A stretch of 5,472 bases of DNA from Ruminococcaceae bacterium UBA1865 (GTDB taxonomy: Bacteria > Bacillota > Clostridia > Oscillospirales > Acutalibacteraceae), in assembly GCA_002338255.1 (NCBI GenBank), contig DDHX01000058.1, positions 41,383 through 46,854 of the forward strand, in the 5' to 3' direction. The notes beneath the pieces are model-generated. The model did not search any database. It was not told the origin of the DNA and saw nothing but the letters and a program-made list of their open reading frames with translations. Both the position numbers and the translations under genes were made by a program. Shown here piece after piece: positions 1-4,611 of this stretch. Position 1 is the first letter of the stretch; each line of letters begins with the position of its first letter.

Positions 1-1
1 G

Positions 2-985
2 CCGGAAAATATTGACCTCGTCTACTGGGACTATTACAACGAATCGGAAGCACATTACGAAAAGCTCCTCAAAATGCATCAGCAGTTCTCCGCGAAAACA
101 ATTTTTGCAGGGGGAATTTGGACTTGGACAGGATCTGCGGCCGACTACCGTAAGACAGTGAAAGCTACAATACCTGCTCTTACACAGTGCAAAAAGTGCG
201 GCATTAAAGAAGTGATCGCAACTGCCTGGGGCGACGACGGTGCCGAAGCGAACTTACAAAGTATTTTATACGGCATGCAACTTTTTGCGGAATTTTGTTA
301 CACGGGTCAATATGATGAAACTGAAGTACGTGATCACTTTCGTGTCTGCTGCGGTTTTGATAGTCAATCATTTCTTGACCTTTCCCTCTTTAATGAGATT
401 CCGGGTCTAAAGCTGATGGAGCAGGGAACTGTAACGCCGGCGAAAACACTGCTGTATGAGGATCCTTTAATACCGCTTTTTGAAGAAGATTTTCGTGGGC
501 TCCCGTGTGCGGAACATTACCATACACTGACCGCCCGCTTCACAAATTACGCTGCTTCACAGCCACAATATCATTTGCTGTTCGACTTTTATGCAAAGCT
601 TGCCGATGCCGTTTATTGGAAGTGTTTGTGGAGAGAGCACGCCGCCGTCTGTATTCGAACAGATAACCGTGAGCAAGCCGTGGAAATGACCGAACTTGCT
701 GAAGACTGCATCAAGGTACTTCAGGCACTGAAAGGTGCCTGGGCATCCCTGTGGTACTCCACAAACAAGCCGTTTGGCTTTGAGGTGAACGATCTGCGTA
801 TTGGCGGGCAAATTGGCCGCTTTGAGACCGCAAAGATTCGCTTCGGGCAGTTTGCGCGCGGCGAAATTGATACCATTCCCGAACTTTTGGAGCCAAAGCT
901 GCCATACCTGCGCGATCAGGACGGTACATTCCGCTGCCTCAACTCGTGGGGGGCTATCGCAACCGTATGCCGTATCGTAGGATAA
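2..985 (+). CDS. Beta-N-acetylhexosaminidase-like glycoside hydrolase (GH20), C-terminal part, truncated by window edge
   Basis: The frame is open from base 2 to the TAA at 983-985, so the ATG at 74 is internal and the gene starts outside the window; 327 residues are visible. Numbered from the edge, residues 1-12 (PENIDLVYWDYY) and the Trp-rich GGIWTWTG at 37-44, followed by TAWGDDGAE at 74-82, look like the last strands of a GH20 TIM barrel, where Trp residues line the GlcNAc pocket. Residues from about 85 onward form a long, probably helical C-terminal domain, as in the GH20C type of Firmicutes. The family removes terminal GlcNAc or GalNAc from glycans. The catalytic Asp-Glu pair would lie upstream of the window and cannot be checked. 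No transmembrane segment is seen in this part. The gene appears to end its transcription unit at the 1012-1054 stem-loop. The family call is from motif recognition only. Confidence 0.8.
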   Translation, partial: PENIDLVYWDYYNESEAHYEKLLKMHQQFSAKTIFAGGIWTWTGSAADYRKTVKATIPALTQCKKCGIKEVIATAWGDDGAEANLQSILYGMQLFAEFCYTGQYDETEVRDHFRVCCGFDSQSFLDLSLFNEIPGLKLMEQGTVTPAKTLLYEDPLIPLFEEDFRGLPCAEHYHTLTARFTNYAASQPQYHLLFDFYAKLADAVYWKCLWREHAAVCIRTDNREQAVEMTELAEDCIKVLQALKGAWASLWYSTNKPFGFEVNDLRIGGQIGRFETAKIRFGQFARGEIDTIPELLEPKLPYLRDQDGTFRCLNSWGAIATVCRIVG

Positions 986-1011
986 AAGCAAAATACACCT
1001 GAATTATTCAA

Positions 1012-1054
1012 AAAGCACCTGTATCGTTTCCTTGGGATACGATACAGGTGCTTT
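1012..1054. terminator. Bidirectional intrinsic terminator between convergent genes
   Basis: A perfect 16-bp inverted repeat pairs 1012-1027 with 1039-1054. The stem can extend inside the loop by TCC/GGA pairing (1029-1031 with 1035-1037). On the + strand the T tract is short (the stem ends in TTT, then CATATT); on the - strand the stem ends in five T. It lies 26 bases after the GH20 stop and 121 bases beyond the stop of the convergent regulator, so it can serve both, probably better for the - strand. Confidence 0.85.
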
Positions 1055-1175
1055 CATATTGTAAAAGAAGTAATGATGTTTTTCACAAAGATTGAACGCT
1101 GAAACAGCGTATCCGATGCCAAATGTTATCATCCGCACAGTTGCCAATGACTGCGGCCGCTCCGAACCTAAAAAT

Positions 1176-1892
1176 TTATTTATAAAGATCAGCGGCAAGT
1201 TTCCTTAAAAACTCCTGATTGATTACTTCAAAATACTTATTTTTTTTCATTAAAACGCCCTTCGAGCAAAGACTGTTCAGCGTTCTTAAAAGATGTCGAT
1301 AGCTTGTACCAAGCATTTCAGCTATTTCAGTCAAATTCTCATGAAATCGAATCGTTCTTTTTCCGCTGTCACCCGGGCTTTCCCCTGCACCATAAACTTC
1401 TTCCCCTGTTGCAAGGATATAACTCGCCAGCCTTTTTTCGAGAGGATAGAGCAGATTAATTGAACTGTTTTTTAAATTTCTGTCTAATTTCTTGCCAAGG
1501 GAGTCACCGATAAACCTTAAAAATTTAGTATCTTCCAGCAAATACGCCCTTGCCTGTTCCATCGGAATTGCAATGCAATAGGTATCTTGCAGCACTTGAA
1601 TATTGGTAGCAGCTGCTTCCGAGTTGATAACTTCCATTTCCCCTACGGTCTGGAACTCTTTATCAAAACAAATAAGCAGGGATTTTCCATTGCTTAAGGT
1701 AATATAAACCTTTGCTTTCCCTTCAACAAATAGAAAAAAATACTGAATATACTCGTTTTCCCTGCATATATATTCGTTCTTCTTGAACAGTACAAGTTCC
1801 ATAAACGGTTTCATATCCATCGAAAACATATTATCGATATTATATTTTTTAATATAACCATTCATTTTATTAAAGTTATTCACTTTTATCAT
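1176..1892 (-). CDS. yeiL: YeiL-like Crp/Fnr family transcriptional regulator
   Basis: This 238-residue protein has the two-domain Crp/Fnr layout: a cyclic-nucleotide-binding-like beta roll at about residues 25-115, a dimerisation helix at about 117-145, and a winged helix-turn-helix at about 184-225 with recognition helix TSYRHLLRTLNSL (196-208). Several stretches recall E. coli YeiL: GEMEVI (84-89), C-x-A-x-PM near 106-111, LLEDTKFLR, YPLEKRLASYIL and LGTSYRHLL. The phosphate-binding Arg of CRP has no counterpart, since residues 84-100 contain no Arg or Lys, so cAMP binding is unlikely. Cysteines are at 43, 75, 106 and 209; a redox or metal role is possible but unproven. The start at 1892 is preferred because GGAAGG (1904-1909, complement) lies 11 bases upstream; the next in-frame Met (residue 10) has no ribosome binding site. 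It is divergent from the transporter pair, which it probably controls. The family call is sure; YeiL orthology is likely rather than certain. Confidence 0.87.
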   Translation of the reverse strand: MIKVNNFNKMNGYIKKYNIDNMFSMDMKPFMELVLFKKNEYICRENEYIQYFFLFVEGKAKVYITLSNGKSLLICFDKEFQTVGEMEVINSEAAATNIQVLQDTYCIAIPMEQARAYLLEDTKFLRFIGDSLGKKLDRNLKNSSINLLYPLEKRLASYILATGEEVYGAGESPGDSGKRTIRFHENLTEIAEMLGTSYRHLLRTLNSLCSKGVLMKKNKYFEVINQEFLRKLAADLYK

Positions 1893-1921
1893 CCCATTGC
1901 CATCCTTCCAATTTAAGTTTT

Positions 1922-1927
1922 TTTATA
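1922..1927 (-). promoter_or_regulatory. Inferred -10 element for the YeiL-like regulator
   Basis: The - strand reads TATAAA here, inside a 10-base palindrome TTTTATAAAA (1921-1930), about 30 bases before the regulator's start codon. No good -35 hexamer lies 16-18 bases upstream; that spacer is filled by the 1932-1945 palindrome. A protein bound there would clash with RNA polymerase, which suggests autorepression. This is inference from spacing only. Confidence 0.4.
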
Positions 1928-1931
1928 AAAG

Positions 1932-1945
1932 ATGACATATGTCAT
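1932..1945. promoter_or_regulatory. Perfect 14-bp palindrome, probable operator for the YeiL-like regulator
   Basis: ATGACATATGTCAT is perfectly self-complementary, with half-sites TGAC and GTCA separated by four bases. Two short half-sites around a 4-6 base centre are the usual form of Crp/Fnr-family sites. It lies between the divergent regulator and transporter genes. Its centre is about 38-41 bases upstream of the inferred transporter start, a class II activator position, and it abuts the regulator's own -10. The palindrome is seen directly; the binding partner is inferred. Confidence 0.6.
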
Positions 1946-1947
1946 AA

Positions 1948-2005
1948 CGGCTTGCTGTTGTTTTATGATAAATTAAGACTGGGTTCAAAACAATTGCCGG
2001 CTTGC
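1948..2005 (+). repeat. 8-nt direct repeat spaced by 50 bases in the transporter leader region
   Basis: CGGCTTGC occurs at 1948-1955 and again at 1998-2005, exactly 50 bases apart, about five helical turns. Both copies are followed shortly by TTGTT or TTGTTG. The second copy overlaps the loop of the 1989-2012 hairpin. It could be a second protein-binding site or chance; an 8-mer repeat in 140 bases is only mildly unusual. Confidence 0.3.
1964..1972 (+). promoter_or_regulatory. Inferred -10 region for the paired-transporter operon
   Basis: TATGAT (1964-1969, five of six to consensus) overlaps GATAAA (1967-1972). No good -35 sits 16-18 bases upstream, which is what an activator-dependent promoter looks like; the 1932-1945 palindrome occupies the activator position. 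The start of transcription would be near 1976-1980, giving a leader of about 60 bases that contains the 1989-2012 hairpin. Confidence 0.4.
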
Positions 2006-2012
2006 AATTGTT
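1989..2012 (+). promoter_or_regulatory. Leader hairpin just upstream of the first transporter gene's ribosome binding site
   Basis: A 9-bp perfect inverted repeat, AACAATTGC (1989-1997) with GCAATTGTT (2004-2012), has a 6-base loop CGGCTT. Flanking TTCAA (1984-1988) and TTGAA (2011-2015) offer an alternative pairing with a two-base bulge. The ribosome binding site AAAGGGGGA (2022-2030) begins only nine bases later and no T run follows, so it is not an intrinsic terminator. It could be an mRNA structure affecting translation or stability, or a DNA operator. Confidence 0.45.
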
Positions 2013-2035
2013 GAAATTTTTAAAGGGGGAACATA

Positions 2036-2458
2036 ATGAACAGCATTATTTCCATATTGACCGGGGCGCTCATCGCTGTCATGATCATGTTGAACGGCAC
2101 CTTGTCCGGAACCTTCGGAAACTATACTTCGACCGTCATCATTCATGTCGTCGGTCTTCTTGCTATGACAGCAGTACTGTTCATCAGTAAATCCAAACTA
2201 TCAATGCAAAAAGGAATTCCATGGTACTTTTACAGTGCCGGTGTCATCGGCGTTTTTACTGTCTTGTTTAGCAACTTTAGCTTTTCGGTACTGGGCGTAT
2301 CCATTCCTTTAGCTTTAGGTTTGTTTGGTCAGTCGGCTTCCTCCATCCTGATTGATCATTTTGGTTTGTTTGGAATGAAGAAAATCGCTTTTGAAAAAAA
2401 GAAATTCATAGGGCTGTTGATTATTATATCAGGCATCTTTGTCATGGCAGTTTATTAA
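2036..2458 (+). CDS. DMT-family transporter subunit, YdcZ/DUF606 type, first of pair
   Basis: The 140-residue length is typical of a half-size YdcZ (DUF606) protein of the drug/metabolite transporter superfamily, an integral membrane protein. Five hydrophobic segments are visible at about 4-22, 31-51, 63-83, 86-106 and 123-140. The family-like stretch GQSASSILIDHFG lies at 98-110, after the fourth segment's PLALGLFGQ, and a GxPW-like IPW is at 61-63. All eight Lys (52, 54, 59, 115, 116, 121-123) fall in the second and fourth loops and there is no Arg, so the positive-inside rule predicts a cytoplasmic N-terminus. The start is fixed by AAAGGGGGA (2022-2030), six bases from the ATG. A second YdcZ-type gene follows after 41 bases and the YeiL-like regulator is divergent. 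The substrate is unknown. The family call is fairly sure; pairing with the next gene is inferred. Confidence 0.85.
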   Translation: MNSIISILTGALIAVMIMLNGTLSGTFGNYTSTVIIHVVGLLAMTAVLFISKSKLSMQKGIPWYFYSAGVIGVFTVLFSNFSFSVLGVSIPLALGLFGQSASSILIDHFGLFGMKKIAFEKKKFIGLLIIISGIFVMAVY

Positions 2459-2499
2459 AAAAACAATGAAAACTATCAGTTCGAAGGAGGCTCACTTCT

Positions 2500-2958
2500 A
2501 TGCTTTTAGCCGTGGCCGTATCTATTCTTGCAGGCGTAAGCAATGTTGTTTCACGAATCATCAATTCAAATTTAGCACAAAGAATCGGGATCTATCAGGG
2601 TACTTTTTTCAATTATGTCACCGGATTAATCGTCTCTTCTTTTTTCTTAGTTCTAAGCAGAGAACAATTCGGCATGTCCTTTTCAAAATTTAACAATATT
2701 CCTTTTTGGGCTTACTTTGGGGGAATGATGGGCGTCATGGTTATTTTCCTTTCGAACTACATGTCACCCAGAATTTCTTCTTTTTATCTTACCCTATTCA
2801 TTTTTATAGGTCAGCTTTTCTTCAGCCTGATCATCGATTATTTCATTTCAAATACGCTGTCCGTCGGAAAAGTAATTGGCGGTGCTTTGGTTCTTACAGG
2901 GCTTGTCTATAATTTGAGTATGGATAAAAAGTCCAAGCCCAACGCTGAGAGCGTCTAA
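2500..2958 (+). CDS. DMT-family transporter subunit, YdcZ/DUF606 type, second of pair
   Basis: This 152-residue membrane protein belongs to the same half-size family as the gene before it but is clearly divergent in sequence. Hydrophobic segments lie at about 3-18, 34-53, 70-86, 95-116 and 124-140. The shared signature appears as GQLFFSLIIDYF at 104-115, and IPFW at 67-70 matches IPW in the partner. Basic residues are mostly in the first loop (R19, R28), third loop (R91) and C-terminus (K143, K144, K146), with fewer in the second and fourth (R54, K63, K124). This bias is opposite to the partner's and predicts an external N-terminus. The ribosome binding site GAAGGAGG (2483-2490) is nine bases from the ATG. 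The 41-base gap to the upstream stop suggests co-transcription. No convincing intrinsic terminator follows; only a 5-bp hairpin without a T run covers the last codons (2942-2954). The substrate is unknown. Confidence 0.85.
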   Translation: MLLAVAVSILAGVSNVVSRIINSNLAQRIGIYQGTFFNYVTGLIVSSFFLVLSREQFGMSFSKFNNIPFWAYFGGMMGVMVIFLSNYMSPRISSFYLTLFIFIGQLFFSLIIDYFISNTLSVGKVIGGALVLTGLVYNLSMDKKSKPNAESV

Positions 2959-2982
2959 AGCAAACACAGAAACTCTAACAGA

Positions 2983-4155
2983 CTACTCTTTTTCCTCCTG
3001 TGTCTGTGCAGGGGGAAGTTTTGATTTTTGCAGTCTTTTATTGACATTTTCACGCAAAAGCATATACAGGACGGAGCATAGCGGAATATTGACAATCATT
3101 CCGACAACACCGAAGGCATTGCCGCCAATTGTAACCGCGATCAGCACCCAAAGTCCCGGCAGCCCCACTTTTGAACCGACAACATGCGGGAAAATCAGGT
3201 TGCCTTCAAGCTGCTGAAGGACAACAAAAAATACGATGAACCAAATTGCCTGTAAAGGACTGACGATTGAAATCAGTAACGCACCGATTACGGTGCTCAA
3301 AAACGCTCCTATAATCGGAATCAGCGCCATGAACGCCACAATTACGGACACGAGCAGGGCGTATGGAAAGCGGAAAATACTCATGCCGATAAAGCAGAGC
3401 GTCGCCAAAATACAGGCTTCCGTGCACTGGCCGGCGATAAAATTTGAAAAGGCGCGGTTTGTAAGGCCGCATATCCGAAGAAACGGGTCTGTAAATTTTT
3501 GAGGCAAATACGCGTACAAAACCCGCTTTGTTTGACTTTCCAGCTTTTCTTTTTGCAGCAGAATATTAATCCCAATGACAAAGCTCAGAACAAATGTCAT
3601 TGCCCCATGGAACACATTTGTTGTCGCAGCAATGGTGGAATTCAACAGCGAGCTTCCAATATTTTGTCCATAGGAAGCCAGCATCTGGCTGATATTCGTC
3701 CAGTCGATATTAATGTTACGGACATACTCGCCAATATCAGGATACTTTTCCCCAAGCTTGACGAGATTGTTTTGCAATTGATTGAAAAAGGGAGGAATGT
3801 TATTGGTCAAACTCGTAATCGTACGAACAAGTTCCGGTACAACAATCAATAAAATCAGAGCGATAACGCCGATCACAATTAATAATGAAATCAGGATGCT
3901 GAGCGGCCTGCGCACTTTGGGCCAATTTTTCGTGTAACGGCGATTAAGCGGAGCAAACAGCCGCGTTTCCACCTGCCGCATCAGAACATTTAAAATAAAT
4001 GCAAATGCAAGCCCGAGCATGATAGGCTCGAATATCCTTATAATTGTATTAACGAAGTCGGAGAACCGATATAAGTTTTGCAGTGCCATGTAAAATGCAG
4101 CGCCGAAAGCAATGAGTAAAACAAGTTTTTTCATGTTGCTTTTGTTGAGTTCCAT
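2983..4155 (-). CDS. AI-2E family transporter (UPF0118), multi-pass membrane protein
   Basis: With the start at 4155 the protein has 390 residues, within the usual range for the family (the group of E. coli TqsA, linked to AI-2 export, and of some Na+/H+ antiporters). Hydrophobic segments, numbered from this start, lie near 10-28, 40-58, 83-107, 176-200, 245-297, 301-319 and 330-367. A hydrophilic stretch (about 110-175) between the third and fourth is typical. Family-like motifs are FIAGQCTEA (239-247), LIPIIGA (278-284), QQLEGNLIFPHVVG (314-327) and IGGNAFGVVG (343-352). The frame extends to an ATG at 4263, adding 36 polar residues, but that codon has no ribosome binding site, whereas GGAAGG (4165-4170, complement) suits the ATG at 4155; the ATG at 4161 is too close to it. 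The gene is convergent with the transporter pair, 24 bases away. The exported substrate cannot be told from sequence. Confidence 0.88.
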   Translation of the reverse strand: MELNKSNMKKLVLLIAFGAAFYMALQNLYRFSDFVNTIIRIFEPIMLGLAFAFILNVLMRQVETRLFAPLNRRYTKNWPKVRRPLSILISLLIVIGVIALILLIVVPELVRTITSLTNNIPPFFNQLQNNLVKLGEKYPDIGEYVRNINIDWTNISQMLASYGQNIGSSLLNSTIAATTNVFHGAMTFVLSFVIGINILLQKEKLESQTKRVLYAYLPQKFTDPFLRICGLTNRAFSNFIAGQCTEACILATLCFIGMSIFRFPYALLVSVIVAFMALIPIIGAFLSTVIGALLISIVSPLQAIWFIVFFVVLQQLEGNLIFPHVVGSKVGLPGLWVLIAVTIGGNAFGVVGMIVNIPLCSVLYMLLRENVNKRLQKSKLPPAQTQEEKE

Positions 4156-4289
4156 TTTCATTTTCCTTCCAGTATCACAGTTTTTCAAACGTAATCTATT
4201 TTTAAGTTTCAAGATTTCGGACTGAGTTTGAGGTGTCTGCTTCTGCCCTCCTGTAATCATCAAGGGAAGCCACTTGTCCGTCTGTTATA

Positions 4290-4318
4290 AGCATAATATT
4301 TACTGAGCAATATGTCAA
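4290..4318 (-). promoter_or_regulatory. Probable sigma-70/sigma-A promoter of the AI-2E gene
   Basis: The - strand has a perfect TTGACA at 4318-4313, a 17-base spacer, and TATGCT at 4295-4290 (four of six to TATAAT). An alternative TATTAT lies at a poor 14-base spacing. Transcription would start near 4283, leaving about 128 bases before the preferred start codon at 4155 and about 20 before the alternative at 4263. Confidence 0.55.
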
Positions 4319-4336
4319 AGGCTTTATACTAAAATC

Positions 4337-4364
4337 CTATAAAACGTGAAACCACTTTTTATAG
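4337..4364 (-). repeat. Inverted repeat, 12-bp stem with one mismatch
   Basis: Bases 4337-4348 pair with 4353-4364 except C4345 against T4356; the loop is AAAC. Reading the - strand, the stem is followed by GATTTT, so it could be a weak backup terminator shielding the AI-2E promoter from read-through. A competing pairing, AACGTG (4343-4348) with CACGTT (4372-4377) flanked by AAATCC (4332-4337) with GGATTT (4378-4383), excludes it. Confidence 0.45.
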
Positions 4365-4395
4365 CGCGAAGCACGTTGGATTTAGCATGAGACGG

Positions 4396-4422
4396 GTTTT
4401 GCATTTATCTTAAGCGCAAAAC
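4396..4422. repeat. Inverted repeat, 7-bp stem
   Basis: GTTTTGC (4396-4402) pairs with GCAAAAC (4416-4422) around a 13-base loop. No T run follows on either strand and no gene is close. It is listed because it is one of several inverted repeats in this stretch. Confidence 0.35.
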
Positions 4423-4444
4423 AAGTACGGCGTAGCCGGGCGTT

Positions 4445-4474
4445 CTCCAATTGAAATGTATATTTTAATTGGAG
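4445..4474. repeat. Inverted repeat, 13-bp stem with four-base loop
   Basis: Bases 4445-4457 pair with 4462-4474 around the loop GTAT; the only imperfection is G4453 against T4466, a wobble in + strand RNA. The outer 8 bp, CTCCAATT with AATTGGAG, are perfect. Neither strand has a T run after the stem, so it is not a normal intrinsic terminator. The length and tight loop suggest an RNA hairpin or a mobile-element remnant. Confidence 0.5.
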
Positions 4475-4546
4475 GGTAGTATTACATACAATTGTAATTA
4501 TATATTTGGTTGAAATGAGAGTTTACTTGTGCTTCGACATAGAAAG

Positions 4547-4584
4547 AAGGCCAAATTCAACTGTAAAAAGTTGAGTTTGGCCTT
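4547..4584 (-). terminator. Intrinsic terminator of the sugar-binding protein gene
   Basis: A 16-bp inverted repeat pairs 4547-4562 with 4569-4584 with a single imperfect position (T4556 with G4575) and a 6-base loop. It lies 27 bases after the TAG stop of the - strand gene, and on that strand the stem ends in TT and is followed by CTTTCT, a modest T tract. The + strand side lacks a T run and no + strand gene precedes it. Confidence 0.75.
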
Positions 4585-4611
4585 GTATGTATAGTGTATT
4601 TGTGAAAAAGT

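Larger units (their letters stand above)
4264..4611. other. Gene-free stretch between the AI-2E and sugar-binding genes
   Basis: No open frame with a plausible start and ribosome binding site was seen on either strand in these 348 bases. They hold the AI-2E promoter (4290-4318), three inverted repeats (4337-4364, 4396-4422, 4445-4474), a 10-base palindrome TACAATTGTA (4487-4496), a small CGGC/GCCG hairpin (4428-4438), and the terminator of the sugar-binding gene (4547-4584). Even setting aside promoter and terminator, more than 200 bases rich in inverted repeats are unexplained. Confidence 0.6.

Noticed and set aside
557..991. Open frames on the - strand inside the GH20 gene (557-991 and 711-929)
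   Set aside because: They lie antisense to a well-supported coding region and lack recognisable protein features; shadows of the real gene.
1096..1110. Small hairpin ACGCTG-AAA-CAGCGT after the regulator gene
   Set aside because: The stem is perfect but only 6 bp, and no T run follows directly on either strand; the 1012-1054 stem is a far better terminator.
1153..1160. GCGGCCGC palindrome
   Set aside because: An isolated 8-base palindrome with no flanking symmetry or functional context; probably chance.
1004..1198. 64-codon open frame on the - strand beyond the regulator, starting at a TTG
   Set aside because: It overlaps the regulator's end and reads straight through the 16-bp terminator stem. 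The protein resembles nothing I recognise, and the frame is short enough to be chance.
2439..2693. Open frames overlapping the transporter pair in other frames (2002-2190, 2439-2693, 2706-2912)
   Set aside because: The YdcZ frames have clear ribosome binding sites and membrane segments; the others are rich in unlikely Cys, His and Arg combinations typical of frame shadows.
3206..3852. Open frames within the AI-2E gene on both strands
   Set aside because: The AI-2E frame carries the family motifs; the others show no motifs or ribosome binding sites.
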